Part shown: one piece after another, positions 36,819-45,906 of the stretch | How positions within the stretch are numbered: position 1 is the first letter of the stretch | How the letters are laid out: each line of letters opens with the position of its first letter | Assembly (NCBI RefSeq): GCF_018224925.1 | Contig: NZ_JAGTUF010000004.1 | Location: forward strand, 124,001-188,000 | DNA length: 64,000 nt | Reading direction: 5' to 3' | DNA from: Magnetospirillum sulfuroxidans | GTDB lineage: Bacteria > Pseudomonadota > Alphaproteobacteria > Rhodospirillales > Magnetospirillaceae | The notes under the pieces: model-generated | What the model was told of the DNA's origin: nothing | The model's input: only the letters and a program-made list of their open reading frames with translations | Database searches by the model: none | Translations under genes and position numbers: made by a program

Positions 36819-37358
36819 ATGAATTCCGCCGCCCGCTACGATGCCGTCGCCATGGCCTTGCATTGGTTGATGGCCCTGATGATCATCGGCCTGTGGAGCC
36901 TGGGTCTGGTGCTGGAAGATTTACCCAAGGGCGATTTCCGCAGCCAGATGTTCGGTCTGCACATCAGCATGGGCACCATCATCTTGGTTCTGACCTTCGC
37001 TCGTCTGGGCTGGCGGCTGGCCCGACCGACGCCGGAATTGCCCGCCGCCATGGTCGGCCTGGAGCGTCTGGCCGCCGGCGCCGCCCATATCGGCCTCTAC
37101 GCCCTGATGGTTGGCTTGCCCCTGGCCGGGATCTTGCTTGTGGAAACCGGCGGCCGGCCGCTGTCGGTGTTCGGCCTTCAGGTCCTGCCGGCCCTGATGG
37201 AGAAATCCGAAGTCCTGCATGATGCCTTCGAGGGAATCCATAGCGCCTTTGCCTGGATCTTGGCCGTGCTGGTCGCCGGTCACGCGCTGGCGGCGTTGCG
37301 TCACCACTTCCTGCTCAAGGATGACGTGCTCTCCCGCATGCTTCCGGGTGGGAAATAA
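36819..37358 (+). CDS. Cytochrome b561-family membrane protein
   Basis: A 179-residue four-helix diheme membrane cytochrome of the bacterial CybB type, moving electrons between quinol and other carriers. Candidate heme-ligating histidines: H15 (ALHWLMAL), H48 (GLHISMG), H90 (AHIGLYAL) and the C-terminal VAGHALAALRHHF group. Four hydrophobic segments cover roughly 12-32, 48-66, 88-108 and 143-163. GGAG precedes the ATG. A hairpin follows 40 nt after the stop. No obvious functional partner lies next to it. Confidence 0.9.
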   Translation: MNSAARYDAVAMALHWLMALMIIGLWSLGLVLEDLPKGDFRSQMFGLHISMGTIILVLTFARLGWRLARPTPELPAAMVGLERLAAGAAHIGLYALMVGLPLAGILLVETGGRPLSVFGLQVLPALMEKSEVLHDAFEGIHSAFAWILAVLVAGHALAALRHHFLLKDDVLSRMLPGGK

Positions 37359-37397
37359 CCACCCTGTTCATTTTCCTTGTAGCGCAAGATTGACTCT

Positions 37398-37417
37398 CCC
37401 TGCCCTCTCGGGCAGGG
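37398..37417 (+). terminator. Hairpin between cytochrome b561 and the Calvin cluster
   Basis: CCCTGCCC-TCTC-GGGCAGGG is a perfect 8-bp stem with a 4-nt loop, 40 nt after the cytochrome gene. Only two Ts follow, so termination strength is uncertain. The remaining 110 nt before glpX contain no clear promoter. Confidence 0.5.
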
Positions 37418-37528
37418 TTCCGCCCCTCCACAAGAGATTTGTGCCTTATCCCCGCGGGTGTTCCTTCTGTCGCCGCAAGCCGCCAGGATAAGAAAAAAAG
37501 ATCATCTTCGTGGGAGGGAGTTGGGGTC

Positions 37529-38473
37529 ATGACCGAATTGCGCGACGTCCGCCACGGCCAGTCGCTTTGCGCCTATGAACTGCGCAAGGCGACCGAATCG
37601 GCTGCGCGCGCGGCATTCGCCCTGCTCGGCCAAGCCGATAAAAGCCAAGGCGCCGCCGCCGCCCTGGCCGCCATGCAAGCCGAGCTGTCCGCCCAAGCCA
37701 TCGACGCCCGCATCATCGCCGGAGAACCGGAACGACGCCTGGGCGACCCCACCCGGCTGCCGCGCTGGGATCTGTTGATGGACCCGGCCGAAGGCGCCGG
37801 CTTCCTGACCAAGGGCATGACCAATGCCATGTCCTGCCTGGCTTTGGCCCCAACCGGATCGCTGTTCGATCCCGGCCCGGCCTTTTACATGGAAAAGCTG
37901 GTCGCCCCGCCCCAGGCCGCCGCCTGTATCGACCCCATGGCCCCGGTGGCCGACAAATTGGCCGCCTTGGCCCGCTGCCTGGGCAAGGATGTTTCCGACC
38001 TGACCATCTATGTGCTGGAAAAGCCCCGGCATCGGCCCTTGGTCGAACGCATCCAAAGCCAAGGCGCCCGTGTCGCCTTGTATCCGGCCGGCGATGTCGC
38101 CGGTGCTGTTCTGGCGGCCATGCCCGATTCGAATATCGACGCCCTGATGGGGACCGGCGGCTGCCTGGAAGGCCTGCTCGCCGCCTGCGCCGCCAAGGTC
38201 ATGGGCGCAACCTTCCTGGCCCGGCTGGACCCGCAACTGGCCACCGAACGCCGCGCCGTGGCCGAGGCCGGGCTTGACACCACAAGCTGGCGGGACTTGG
38301 CCGAGCTGGTCCGCAGCGATTGCGTGGCATTTTGCGCCACCGGCATCACCTCGGGGCTGTTGCTGGACGGGGTCGAACGCTCGGGCAACAGCGAGCGCAC
38401 GCACAGCTTGCTGGTCGGCGGCGGCGCCGGCGACCGCCAGATGCTGGCCTCGTGGCACCGGCTGGCAGCGTGA
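37529..38473 (+). CDS. glpX: Class II fructose-1,6-bisphosphatase (GlpX type)
   Basis: A 314-residue metal-dependent phosphatase hydrolysing fructose-1,6-bisphosphate, and in some autotrophs also sedoheptulose-1,7-bisphosphate. Family features: the metal-binding stretch GEPERR, WDLLMDPAEGAGFLTKGMTNAMS (core LLMDPAEG and KGMTNAMS), AFYMEKL, DLTIYVLEKPRH (core YVLEKPRH) and the substrate loop GTGGCLEGLLAACA (core GTGGCLEGLL). GGGAGGGAG is 8 nt before the ATG. It begins a five-gene run with prk, tkt, fba and rpe, so a dual FBPase/SBPase Calvin-cycle role is likely. Confidence 0.92.
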   Translation: MTELRDVRHGQSLCAYELRKATESAARAAFALLGQADKSQGAAAALAAMQAELSAQAIDARIIAGEPERRLGDPTRLPRWDLLMDPAEGAGFLTKGMTNAMSCLALAPTGSLFDPGPAFYMEKLVAPPQAAACIDPMAPVADKLAALARCLGKDVSDLTIYVLEKPRHRPLVERIQSQGARVALYPAGDVAGAVLAAMPDSNIDALMGTGGCLEGLLAACAAKVMGATFLARLDPQLATERRAVAEAGLDTTSWRDLAELVRSDCVAFCATGITSGLLLDGVERSGNSERTHSLLVGGGAGDRQMLASWHRLAA

Positions 38474-38484
38474 AGGGACCCCCC

Positions 38485-39438
38485 ATGCCCCCCATCGCCG
38501 CCGATGCCGCCCCCATCATTCTTGGCGTGGTCGGCGATTCCGCCGCGGGCAAAAGCACGTTATCGGGCGGCATCGCCGCCATTTTGGGCCATGACCGCGT
38601 CGCCATGCTGCAAGCCGACGATTACCACCGCTATTGTCGGGCCGAACGTCGCCGCATCGGTGTCACCGCCCTGGACCCGGATGGCAACCATATCGACATT
38701 TTAGAACAGCATTTGTGTCTGCTGCGCCAAGGCCAGCCGATCCTCAAGCCGGTCTATGACCATGTCCACGGCGTCTTGGCCGCGCCCGAGCGCCTGGAGC
38801 CCAAGCCCTTCGTCATAGTCGAGGGTTTGTTGGCCTATCACACCCGTGGCCTGCGGGATTGCTTCGACGTCAAAGTCTTCGTCGAACCGGACGAGGATTT
38901 GCGCACCCGTTGGAAACTGGCCCGCGATTGCGCCGAACGCGGTTATACCGCCGATCTGGTGCGTCAGTCGCTGGACCGGCGCGAGGCCGATTCCATCGCC
39001 CATATCCAGCCGCAACGCACCTTCGCCGACATCGTCGTCCGCTTCGCCCCCGCCGCCGAACACCCCGATGAAGCCGGCGCCGGCCTCAACGTCCGGCATC
39101 TGCTGCGCCCGACCCTGCCCCATCCGGATTTGGGTCCCGTGCTTGATGCCGGCGGCAAAAACGGCTTTCACCTGGCCTTGGCCCGCGACAGCGACGGCAA
39201 GCCGGTGGATGTTTTGGACATATCCGGCCGCATCGATGGCCGCCGGGCCAAGGCGGTCGAGGATCTTTTGTGGAGTCTGATCCCCGAAGCCAGCCATTTG
39301 CGCGCCCCCCTGGGCCGCTTCACCGATATCCAAGGCAAGGCTTCGATCAGCCATCCCTTGGCTTTGTCACAATTGCTCATCACCTATCATCTGGTCAAAG
39401 CCGCCTTGGCGGCGTTCCGCGACCAGGGCACCCGCTAA
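38485..39438 (+). CDS. prk: Phosphoribulokinase, resembling the plant/cyanobacterial class
   Basis: A 317-residue kinase making ribulose-1,5-bisphosphate, the RuBisCO substrate. The P-loop is [42 protein letters not shown] and [13 protein letters not shown] follow in the order and spacing of the plant and cyanobacterial (class II) enzymes, not of the shorter class I enzyme typical of purple bacteria. The redox-regulatory P-loop Cys of chloroplast PRK is replaced by Ala. The C-terminal extension (about 220-317) also follows class II. ATG 38485 starts 11 nt after glpX, with GAAGGGA upstream. Confidence 0.9.
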   Translation: MPPIAADAAPIILGVVGDSAAGKSTLSGGIAAILGHDRVAMLQADDYHRYCRAERRRIGVTALDPDGNHIDILEQHLCLLRQGQPILKPVYDHVHGVLAAPERLEPKPFVIVEGLLAYHTRGLRDCFDVKVFVEPDEDLRTRWKLARDCAERGYTADLVRQSLDRREADSIAHIQPQRTFADIVVRFAPAAEHPDEAGAGLNVRHLLRPTLPHPDLGPVLDAGGKNGFHLALARDSDGKPVDVLDISGRIDGRRAKAVEDLLWSLIPEASHLRAPLGRFTDIQGKASISHPLALSQLLITYHLVKAALAAFRDQGTR

Positions 39439-39457
39439 CCCGCACAAGGACGAGACG

Positions 39458-41455
39458 ATGACCGCAGCCGCGCCCAGCACCGCCACCCATGCCGAGATGG
39501 CCTCGGCCATCCGCTTTTTGTCCATGGATGCCATCGAAAAGGCCAAGTCCGGTCATCCCGGCATGCCCATGGGGATGGCCGACGTGGCCACAATCTTGTT
39601 CACCCGTTTCCTGAAATTCGACGCCAAATCGCCCAAATGGGCCGATCGCGACCGCTTTGTCCTTTCCGCCGGCCATGGCTCGATGCTGCTGTACGCGCTC
39701 GGTTATCTGACCGGCTACGACGATCTGGACATCGAGCAGATCAAGAATTTCCGCCAGTTGGGCTATCGCACCGCCGGACACCCGGAATTCGGTCACGTCT
39801 CCAACGCCGACACCACCACCGGCCCGCTGGGCCAGGGCATCACCAACGCCGTCGGCTTCGCCTTGGCCGAGGCCATGCAGGCCGCCCGTTACGGCGCCGG
39901 CATCAGCAATCACTATACCTATGTGGTTGCCGGCGACGGCTGTCTGATGGAAGGCATCAGCCAGGAAGCCATCACCCTGGCCGGCCACCTGAAGCTGAAC
40001 AAAATGATCGTGCTGTGGGACGACAACCACATCTGCATTGACGGCGACACCGCGCTTTCCACCTCGGACGATCAATGCGCCCGCTTCGCCGCCGCCGGCT
40101 GGGCCACCGCCAAGATCGACGGCCACGACCCCGAACAGATCGCCGCCGCCATCGCGGCGGCGCGCAACGCTGACAAGCCGACCCTGATCGCCTGCCGCAC
40201 CGTCATCGGCAAGGGCGCCCCCAACAAGTGCGGCAGCGAAAAGGTCCATGGCGCCCCCTTGGGCGCCGACGAGATCAAGGCCGCCCGCGACGCCGCCAAC
40301 TGGCCGTACGAGCCTTTCGTCATCCCCGAGCATGTGCTCAATGCCTGGCGCGTCGCCGGAACCCGCGCCACCGACGAACGCGCTGACTGGCAAGCCCGCG
40401 TCGATGCGCTTGCCCCCGCCGCCAAAGCCGCATTCAACCGCACCCAGGAAGGCCGTCTGCCCGATGGCTGGCAGGCCGCCGTCCAGGCCTTCAAGGCCAA
40501 GATTTCCGCCGAACAGCCGAAGGTGGCCACCCGCAAGGCCAGCCAGGACGCCCTCGAAGTCCTTACCGCCGCCATCCCGGAAATGATCGGCGGCTCGGCC
40601 GATTTGACCCATTCCAACCTGACCAACACCAAGGCCTGCGCCCCGTCCATCGCCGCCGGCGCCTTCGCCGGCCGCTATATCCATTACGGCATCCGCGAAC
40701 ACGGCATGGCGGCGGTGATGAACGGTCTGGCGCTGCATGGCGGTTTCATCCCCTATGGCGGCACCTTCCTGATTTTCGCCAATTACCTGTGGCCGGCGCT
40801 GCGCATGTCGGCGCTGATGGAACAGCGGGTTCTGTACGTGCTGACCCATGATTCCATCGGCCTGGGCGAGGACGGCCCCACCCATCAGCCGATCGAAACC
40901 ATCGCCGCCCTGCGCGCCACCCCCAACACCTTGGTGTTCCGCCCGGCCGACGCGGTGGAAACCATGGAAGCCTATGAAGTGGCGCTGTTGAACCACAAAG
41001 GCCCCAGCTGCTTCGCCCTGTCGCGCCAGAACCTGCCGACCTTGCGCACCACCCACAATGCCGACAACCTGACCGCCAAGGGCGCCTATGTGCTGTCCGA
41101 GGCAGACGGCAAGCGTCAGGTGACGTTGCTGGCCACCGGTTCGGAAGTGTCCATGGCCTTGGAAGCCCAGAAGCTGCTGGCCGCCAAGGGGGTGGCCGCC
41201 GCCGTCGTCTCCATGCCGTGCTGGGAGCTGTTCGACCAGCAGTCAAAGGAGTATCGTGCCGAGGTCCTGGGTGAAGGATGCGTGCGAGTCGCCGTCGAGG
41301 CGCTCAGCACCTTTGGCTGGGAACGCTATGTCGGCCTGGATGGCGCGGTCATCGGCATGACCGGTTTCGGCGCTTCCGCCCCGGCCGACAAGCTGTACGC
41401 TCATTTCGGCATTACCGCGGATGCGGTGGCGGACGCGGCCCTGGCCCGTCTGTAA
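39458..41455 (+). CDS. tkt: Transketolase
   Basis: A 665-residue ThDP-dependent transketolase exchanging two-carbon units in the Calvin and pentose-phosphate cycles. Hallmarks: [13 protein letters not shown] (core SGHPGMPMG), [11 protein letters not shown], the ThDP/Mg site [12 protein letters not shown] (core GDGCLMEG), [10 protein letters not shown] (core DDNHICID), [11 protein letters not shown] and [16 protein letters not shown] (core GEDGPTHQP). Length is standard. It is the third gene of the cluster, 19 nt after prk, so it probably serves as the Calvin-cycle transketolase. Confidence 0.97.
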   Translation: MTAAAPSTATHAEMASAIRFLSMDAIEKAKSGHPGMPMGMADVATILFTRFLKFDAKSPKWADRDRFVLSAGHGSMLLYALGYLTGYDDLDIEQIKNFRQLGYRTAGHPEFGHVSNADTTTGPLGQGITNAVGFALAEAMQAARYGAGISNHYTYVVAGDGCLMEGISQEAITLAGHLKLNKMIVLWDDNHICIDGDTALSTSDDQCARFAAAGWATAKIDGHDPEQIAAAIAAARNADKPTLIACRTVIGKGAPNKCGSEKVHGAPLGADEIKAARDAANWPYEPFVIPEHVLNAWRVAGTRATDERADWQARVDALAPAAKAAFNRTQEGRLPDGWQAAVQAFKAKISAEQPKVATRKASQDALEVLTAAIPEMIGGSADLTHSNLTNTKACAPSIAAGAFAGRYIHYGIREHGMAAVMNGLALHGGFIPYGGTFLIFANYLWPALRMSALMEQRVLYVLTHDSIGLGEDGPTHQPIETIAALRATPNTLVFRPADAVETMEAYEVALLNHKGPSCFALSRQNLPTLRTTHNADNLTAKGAYVLSEADGKRQVTLLATGSEVSMALEAQKLLAAKGVAAAVVSMPCWELFDQQSKEYRAEVLGEGCVRVAVEALSTFGWERYVGLDGAVIGMTGFGASAPADKLYAHFGITADAVADAALARL

Positions 41456-41480
41456 AAGAATTCATAAGGGAGAATAAGAA

Positions 41481-42545
41481 ATGCCTCTCGTTTCCATGCG
41501 CCAACTGCTCGACCACGCCGCCGAGTTCGGCTATGGCGTCCCGGCGTTCAACGTCAACAACATGGAGCAGGTCAAGGCCATCATGGAGGCCGCTGCCGAA
41601 ACCGACAGCCCGGTCATCCTGCAAGCCTCGGCCGGCGCCCGCAAATATGCCGGCGAGCCTTTCCTGCGTCACCTGATCCTGGCCGCCGCCGAAGCCTATC
41701 CGCATATCCCGGTGTGCATGCACCAAGATCACGGCACCAGCCCGGCGGTGAACATCCGCGCCATCCAATCGGCGTTCTCGTCGGTGATGATGGACGGTTC
41801 GTTGCTCGAAGACGGCAAGACCCCGTCCGATTGGGATTACAACGTCGCCGTCACCAAGAAGGTGGTCGACCTCGCCCATGCTTGCGGCGTCTCGGTCGAG
41901 GGCGAGCTGGGCTGCCTGGGTTCCCTGGAAACCGGCATGGCCGGCGAGGAAGACGGCATCGGCGCCGAAGGCAAGCTGGATCATTCCAAGCTGCTGACCG
42001 ACCCCAACGAAGCCGCCGAATTCGTCAAATTGACCAAGGTCGACGCCCTGGCCATCGCCATCGGCACCAGCCACGGCGCCTATAAGTTCACCCGGCCGCC
42101 GACCGGTGACGTGCTGGCGATTTCGCGGATCAAGGAAATCCACGCCCGCATTCCCAACACCCATCTGGTCATGCACGGTTCCAGCTCGGTGCCCCAGGAC
42201 TGGCTGAAGATCATCAACGAATTCGGCGGTGATCTGGGCGAGACCTATGGCGTGCCGGTGGAAGAAATCGTCGAAGGCATCAAGCACGGCGTGCGCAAGG
42301 TCAATATCGATACCGATCTGCGCATGTCGGCAACCGGCTCGATCCGCAAGTACATGGCGGAGAATCCGAAGAAATTCGATCCGCGCGATTACCTCAAGCC
42401 GGCCATGGCCGGTATGAAGGGCATCTGCAAGGCGCGCTACGAAGCCTTCGGCACCGCCGGCAACGCGTCCAAGATCAAGCCGGTTTCGCTGGAAGACATG
42501 GCCACGCGCTATGCCTCGGGCGATCTGGACCCCAAGATCAACTAA
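41481..42545 (+). CDS. fba: Class II fructose-bisphosphate aldolase, Calvin-cycle subtype
   Basis: A 354-residue zinc-dependent aldolase joining triose phosphates. The Calvin-cycle subtype is supported by the N-terminal [24 protein letters not shown] (core [16 protein letters not shown]), the zinc His in [23 protein letters not shown] (core [10 protein letters not shown]), [13 protein letters not shown] (core [10 protein letters not shown]), [10 protein letters not shown] and [11 protein letters not shown]. It follows tkt by 25 nt with AAGGGAGAA upstream. Activity on sedoheptulose-1,7-bisphosphate is also usual for this subtype. A long perfect hairpin follows directly after the stop codon. 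Confidence 0.96.
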   Translation: MPLVSMRQLLDHAAEFGYGVPAFNVNNMEQVKAIMEAAAETDSPVILQASAGARKYAGEPFLRHLILAAAEAYPHIPVCMHQDHGTSPAVNIRAIQSAFSSVMMDGSLLEDGKTPSDWDYNVAVTKKVVDLAHACGVSVEGELGCLGSLETGMAGEEDGIGAEGKLDHSKLLTDPNEAAEFVKLTKVDALAIAIGTSHGAYKFTRPPTGDVLAISRIKEIHARIPNTHLVMHGSSSVPQDWLKIINEFGGDLGETYGVPVEEIVEGIKHGVRKVNIDTDLRMSATGSIRKYMAENPKKFDPRDYLKPAMAGMKGICKARYEAFGTAGNASKIKPVSLEDMATRYASGDLDPKIN

Positions 42546-42548
42546 GAA

Positions 42549-42584
42549 AATCAGGGCCGGGAACCACCATTCCCGGCCCTGATT
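42549..42584 (+). other. Long perfect hairpin between fba and rpe
   Basis: AATCAGGGCCGGGAA and TTCCCGGCCCTGATT form an uninterrupted 15-bp stem with a 6-nt loop, 3 nt after the fba stop. No T run follows on the plus strand. It may partly terminate transcription, protect the fba 3' end or lower rpe expression relative to upstream genes. Confidence 0.75.
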
Positions 42585-42604
42585 CCGTCCACAGGGAGGA
42601 AACC

Positions 42605-43255
42605 ATGTCCGTGCTGATCGCCCCATCTATCCTGTCCGCCGATTTCGCCCAATTGGGCGCCGAGGTCAAAGCCATCGACGAAGCCGGCTGCGACTGGATT
42701 CACATCGACGTCATGGACGGCCATTTCGTTCCCAACCTGACCTTCGGCCCGCCGGTGATCAAGGCCATCCGCCCATGGACCAAGAAAGTCTTCGACGTCC
42801 ATCTGATGATTGATCCGGCGCAGCCCTATCTGGAAGATTACGCCAAGGCCGGCGCCGACATCATCACCGTCCATGCCGAGGCCGACAAGCACCTGCATCG
42901 CTCGGTCCAGGCCATCCGCGCCCTGGGCAAGAAGGCCGGGGTGTCATTGAACCCGCATACGCCGGAAAGCGTGATCGAATACGTCATCGACACCATCGAC
43001 ATGGTGCTGGTGATGAGCGTCAATCCCGGTTTCGGCGGTCAAAGCTTCATCACCAGCCAGTTGGACAAGATCGCCAGGATCAAGCGGATGATCGGCGATC
43101 GCCCCATCGACATTCAGGTCGATGGCGGCGTCACCGCCGATAATGCCGGCAAGGTCGTCGCCGCCGGCGCCACCTGCCTGGTCGCCGGCTCGGCGGTGTT
43201 CAAGACCAAGGATTACGCCGGAAACATCGCCGCCATCCGTAATTCCAAGGGCTGA
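42605..43255 (+). CDS. rpe: Ribulose-phosphate 3-epimerase
   Basis: A 216-residue TIM-barrel metal-dependent epimerase interconverting ribulose-5-phosphate and xylulose-5-phosphate. Motifs: [14 protein letters not shown] (core [12 protein letters not shown]), [17 protein letters not shown] (core [11 protein letters not shown]), [19 protein letters not shown] and [10 protein letters not shown] with VAGSAVF. AGGGAGGA precedes the ATG. It is the last gene of the Calvin-type cluster and provides the feed for phosphoribulokinase. Confidence 0.97.
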   Translation: MSVLIAPSILSADFAQLGAEVKAIDEAGCDWIHIDVMDGHFVPNLTFGPPVIKAIRPWTKKVFDVHLMIDPAQPYLEDYAKAGADIITVHAEADKHLHRSVQAIRALGKKAGVSLNPHTPESVIEYVIDTIDMVLVMSVNPGFGGQSFITSQLDKIARIKRMIGDRPIDIQVDGGVTADNAGKVVAAGATCLVAGSAVFKTKDYAGNIAAIRNSKG

Positions 43256-43310
43256 ACATAAGCTATTGCGCCCCAGCACCAACCCGAGTACCTACACCGG
43301 TCCATATTTC

Positions 43311-43333
43311 GGGGGCGGCCACAAGTCGCCCCC
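43311..43333 (+). terminator. Possible terminator hairpin after rpe
   Basis: GGGGGCG and CGCCCCC pair perfectly (7 bp) around a 9-nt loop, 56 nt after the rpe stop and before the Hsp70-like gene. There is no T run. Confidence 0.35.
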
Positions 43334-43379
43334 CTCAACGCCGGCCGCGCCAGCCGCGGCGGGGCAGAAAGGCCGGTAG

Positions 43380-44684
43380 ATGTTCGTAGGCATGGATTTC
43401 GGCACCTCCAACAGTGCCGTCGGAATGGTCGATTCCAAGGGGGTGGCCCGTATTGTCAGCCATGACAATGCCGGATTGTCGGAACGTGCCCACTCGGACA
43501 CCTTGCGCTCCATGGTCGCCTTCGACCGCGCCCATCGCAACGCCGACGGCTTGCCGCTGCCGCTGGTCGGACAAGAGGGCATCGCCGCCTATCTCAACAG
43601 CGGCGACGAATGCCGTCTGCTGCAATCGTTCAAAAGCCATCTGACCAGCCAACTGTTCACCAGCGCCACCATCTTCAACCGCCCCTACACCCTGGAACGG
43701 CTGATCGCCATCGTCGTCGAACGCTTGCGCCGCGGCGCCGAAGCCGACGGCAGCGCCCCCGTGACCCAAGTGGTCGCCGGCCGCCCGGTGCGCTTTGTCG
43801 CCGAAGACGGCAAGGATAGCGATGAATACGCGCTAAAACGGCTGTCCGAGGCTTTTGCCCAAGCCGGCATCGCCGAAATCGCCTTTGAATTCGAGCCCAT
43901 CGCCGCCGCTTATTATTACGAACGCACCCTTGATCGCGACGAAACCGTGCTGGTCGCCGATTTCGGCGGCGGCACCAGCGATTTCTGCCTGGTGCGGCTG
44001 GGGCCAAGCCGGGCCGGCATGGCCAATCCCAAGGATGCCATCATCGGCACCAACGGCATCGGCATCGCCGGCGACACCTTTGATCGCCGCATCGTCGAGC
44101 GCGGCATCGCCGAATTCTTCGGCAAGAACACCACCTATCACAGCAACCGCAAGGATCTGCCGGTTCCCGACTGGATCTACGGCAAATTCTCGCGCTGGCA
44201 TCATATCGGCTTTCTCGGCACCGGTTCGACTTTGCGCATGCTGCGCGATATCCAGCGCCACGCCAGCCACCCCGAGCGCATCGAGGATTTGCTGACCCTG
44301 ATCGAATACAATTTGGGCTATCACCTGTATCGCGCCGTCGAGCAAGCCAAAGTGGCGCTGTCGCAGCACGAGGAAACCACCTTTGTCTTCGATCACGCCC
44401 CGGTGCGGGTGGAACGCCGCATCACCCGCGCCGAATTCGAAAGCTGGATCGCCCCGGAACGCGAACAGATCGAAGCCTGCGTCGACAGCCTGCTGGAAAG
44501 CACCGGGACGACGGCTTCCCAAGTGGATCGGGTGTTCATGACCGGCGGATCGTCCCTGGTGCCGGTGGTGCGCGCCATCTTCGACCGCCGTTTCGGCGCC
44601 GATCGGGTCAGTGCCGGCGGCGAATTCGTCTCGGTCGCCAGCGGCCTGGCCTATCGTGCCGCCGAATTGTTCGGCCGACGCTAA
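43380..44684 (+). CDS. YegD-like Hsp70/actin-fold ATPase
   Basis: A 434-residue protein with the Hsp70 nucleotide-binding fold but no peptide-binding domain, like E. coli YegD. The phosphate 1 loop is GMDFGTSNSAVG, connect/phosphate 2 VADFGGGTSDFCLV (core ADFGGGTSD), and the adenosine loop FMTGGSSLVP. FEFEPIAAAYYYE corresponds to the Hsp70 EPxAAA motif. It lacks the C-terminal substrate domain, so it is not a classical foldase; the client or partner is unknown. The ATG at 43380 begins directly at the first ATPase strand. It may form its own unit after the Calvin cluster. Confidence 0.9.
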   Translation: MFVGMDFGTSNSAVGMVDSKGVARIVSHDNAGLSERAHSDTLRSMVAFDRAHRNADGLPLPLVGQEGIAAYLNSGDECRLLQSFKSHLTSQLFTSATIFNRPYTLERLIAIVVERLRRGAEADGSAPVTQVVAGRPVRFVAEDGKDSDEYALKRLSEAFAQAGIAEIAFEFEPIAAAYYYERTLDRDETVLVADFGGGTSDFCLVRLGPSRAGMANPKDAIIGTNGIGIAGDTFDRRIVERGIAEFFGKNTTYHSNRKDLPVPDWIYGKFSRWHHIGFLGTGSTLRMLRDIQRHASHPERIEDLLTLIEYNLGYHLYRAVEQAKVALSQHEETTFVFDHAPVRVERRITRAEFESWIAPEREQIEACVDSLLESTGTTASQVDRVFMTGGSSLVPVVRAIFDRRFGADRVSAGGEFVSVASGLAYRAAELFGRR

Positions 44685-44691
44685 ACCTCAC

Positions 44692-44907
44692 TCAATAATG
44701 CGGCGGCGGTCGGTCGTCCTGGGGCGAGCGTTCGCCCGCCGATTCGGCGCTTTGCAGCCGATCGACCAGACGCCGCACCACCAATTGCAGGCGGGTGATT
44801 TCGTCTTGCTGCCACGCCATGACCTCGGACATCTCTTCCATCGTCTGCTCGTGGTGGGCCAAACGGATTTCCAGATCGGTCAGACGCGAGGCGGTATCTT
44901 GGGACAT
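44692..44907 (-). CDS. slyX: SlyX family protein
   Basis: A 71-residue SlyX-like protein: RLTDLEIRLAHHEQTMEEMSEV (core LEIRLAHHEQTMEEM), WQQDEITRLQ and a Pro-rich end DDRPPPHY, all typical. SlyX is a short coiled-coil protein of unknown function. The reading frame continues upstream, but the ATG at 44907 has CGGAG 7 nt before it and fits the family length exactly. It is convergent with the Hsp70-like gene, leaving 7 nt between them. Confidence 0.88.
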   Translation of the reverse strand: MSQDTASRLTDLEIRLAHHEQTMEEMSEVMAWQQDEITRLQLVVRRLVDRLQSAESAGERSPQDDRPPPHY

Positions 44908-45243
44908 GAAGGCTCCGGGACGAGGAAGTCGTGCAATGCGGACATTCTGAATCCCATGCGCTTGATGGTGGTTCGCCTGGTCTCCCTGGTGCAACCCGGC
45001 GCTTGGGGGAGCTCGGTCATAGCATGGTAAAAAGGGGGCTTCCAGCTCGCTTCCTGTGAGCGAGGGGTGTGAAGGCGTGAAAACGGGGCGTGCGTAGACG
45101 CCCGATGACACGGCCCCGTCCGTATCGTGGCTTGGGTGCTTTGGCATTTTCTTGGCATTCGCGAAGGCCACAATGCCAATCTCCCCAGTGCTCCGGAGTG
45201 CCCTGGGGGGGGGGCCTAATTGGCTGATATCATTGTTTTTAAA
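44908..45243. other. Non-coding stretch rich in inverted repeats
   Basis: No credible gene lies in these 336 bp between slyX and tRNA-Thr. The stretch contains several inverted repeats: CTCGCT/AGCGAG (45046-45064), CGGGGC/GCCCCG (45084-45118) enclosing GGGCG/CGCCC, TTGGCATT/AATGCCAA (45152-45179, with an extra direct TTGGCATT at 45141), CCCCAG/CTGGGG around CTCCGGAG (45184-45208), and a run of ten Gs (45205-45214). It could encode a structured RNA or a long slyX leader, but I do not recognise an RNA family. Confidence 0.5.
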
Positions 45244-45319
45244 TGGTGCCGACGGAGGGACTCGAACCCCCGACCTTGGCTTTACGAAAGCCCTGCTCTA
45301 CCAGCTGAGCTACGTCGGC
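45244..45319 (-). tRNA. tRNA-Thr (anticodon CGU)
   Basis: On the minus strand the cloverleaf reads acceptor GCCGACG, D-arm GCTC/GAGC, anticodon stem-loop GGGCT-TTCGTAA-AGCCA, variable AGGTC, T-arm GGGGG-TTCGAGT-CCCTC, acceptor CGTCGGC, discriminator A and an encoded CCA. The anticodon CGU reads ACG (Thr). The G-A opposition at 27-43 also occurs in E. coli tRNA-Thr(CGU), as I recall it. Confidence 0.95.
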
Positions 45320-45322
45320 ACG

Positions 45323-45341
45323 GCCTTGTGCTTCACAAGGC
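45323..45341 (-). other. Perfect hairpin directly 5' of tRNA-Thr
   Basis: GCCTTGTG and CACAAGGC pair perfectly (8 bp) around a 3-nt loop, 3 nt upstream of the tRNA 5' end. In the precursor transcript it would sit next to the RNase P cleavage site. It could also aid termination from the TerB-like gene. Confidence 0.55.
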
Positions 45342-45346
45342 GAGGG

Positions 45347-45375
45347 AAACTAGCTTTTGTCGCCGGCTTTTGCAA
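45347..45375 (-). promoter_or_regulatory. Probable tRNA-Thr promoter
   Basis: On the minus strand TTGCAA and TAGTTT are 17 nt apart, ending 27 nt before the mature tRNA. The -35 matches 4 of 6 bases and the -10 only 3 of 6; position relative to the tRNA is appropriate. Confidence 0.4.
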
Positions 45376-45389
45376 GCCCGCACATCGGG

Positions 45390-45800
45390 TTAAGCCAGTG
45401 GACGGACAAAGCGGGCGATGGCGCCGCGTTCGATGGCGGCGGCGATAAGCCGATCAATCTCGAGCCAGTGGCGAAGCATCTCCATCAACCGACGGGTTTC
45501 CGCGTGCCCTTCGCCATCCGAAGCGGCAACGTCGCAGGCCAGGGCATAGGCGGTTTCACGCAAGGACAACGGTACCGAGGCCTTAATGAATTCCAACGCC
45601 TGATTCATGCCGTCATCGGAATCCAGCAATTCGGCGCAAGCTGCGGTTGTCTTCAAGATCAGTGACGGGTCATAATCGCTGAAAACGGGGAGGAATTCGA
45701 CAATTTCGCCGATCGTCTTCAATTCTGCGTCGGTCATGTTGCCGTCGGCGGCTGACACCAACACCATGACATAGACCAGACCTGCGTGATGGCTCAGCAT
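45390..45800 (-). CDS. TerB-like (tellurite-resistance fold) protein
   Basis: A 136-residue helical protein with a TerB-like domain: YVMVLVSAADGNMTDAELKTIGEIV (core VLVSAADGNMTDAELKTI) and a repeat-like ALACDVAASDGEGHAETRRLME (core DVAASDGEGHAETRRL). The acidic DG-containing turns are the family's metal-binding-like sites. Many TerB-fold proteins have no tellurite role; function here is unknown. The frame is open upstream, but the ATG at 45800 has GGGAAGG a few nt before it. It is divergent from the receiver gene at 45907. Confidence 0.82.
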   Translation of the reverse strand: MLSHHAGLVYVMVLVSAADGNMTDAELKTIGEIVEFLPVFSDYDPSLILKTTAACAELLDSDDGMNQALEFIKASVPLSLRETAYALACDVAASDGEGHAETRRLMEMLRHWLEIDRLIAAAIERGAIARFVRPLA

Positions 45801-45906
45801 GATTAACCTTCCCAGGAATTTACGGCATCGGACTTTAGGCTTGCGGCAAGGCCATGCGTCAAGCATAGATTTCCTGGGGATATATTTGTGACGCAAGGAG
45901 CGGGCG

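Noticed and set aside
39395-41056. 553-residue minus-strand frame opposite transketolase
   Set aside because: Low-complexity Gly/Gln-rich shadow without family motifs.
45142-45156. A second GG-N10-GC sigma-54-like match
   Set aside because: The -12 part is TGGC instead of TTGC, and no plus-strand gene lies downstream to be driven by it.
45244-45319. tRNA-Thr as an integration site for a mobile element
   Set aside because: No integrase, no repeated tRNA 3' end and no change in gene character on either side were seen.
45152-45448. 98-residue plus-strand frame running across tRNA-Thr
   Set aside because: It would translate through a well-formed tRNA gene on the other strand.
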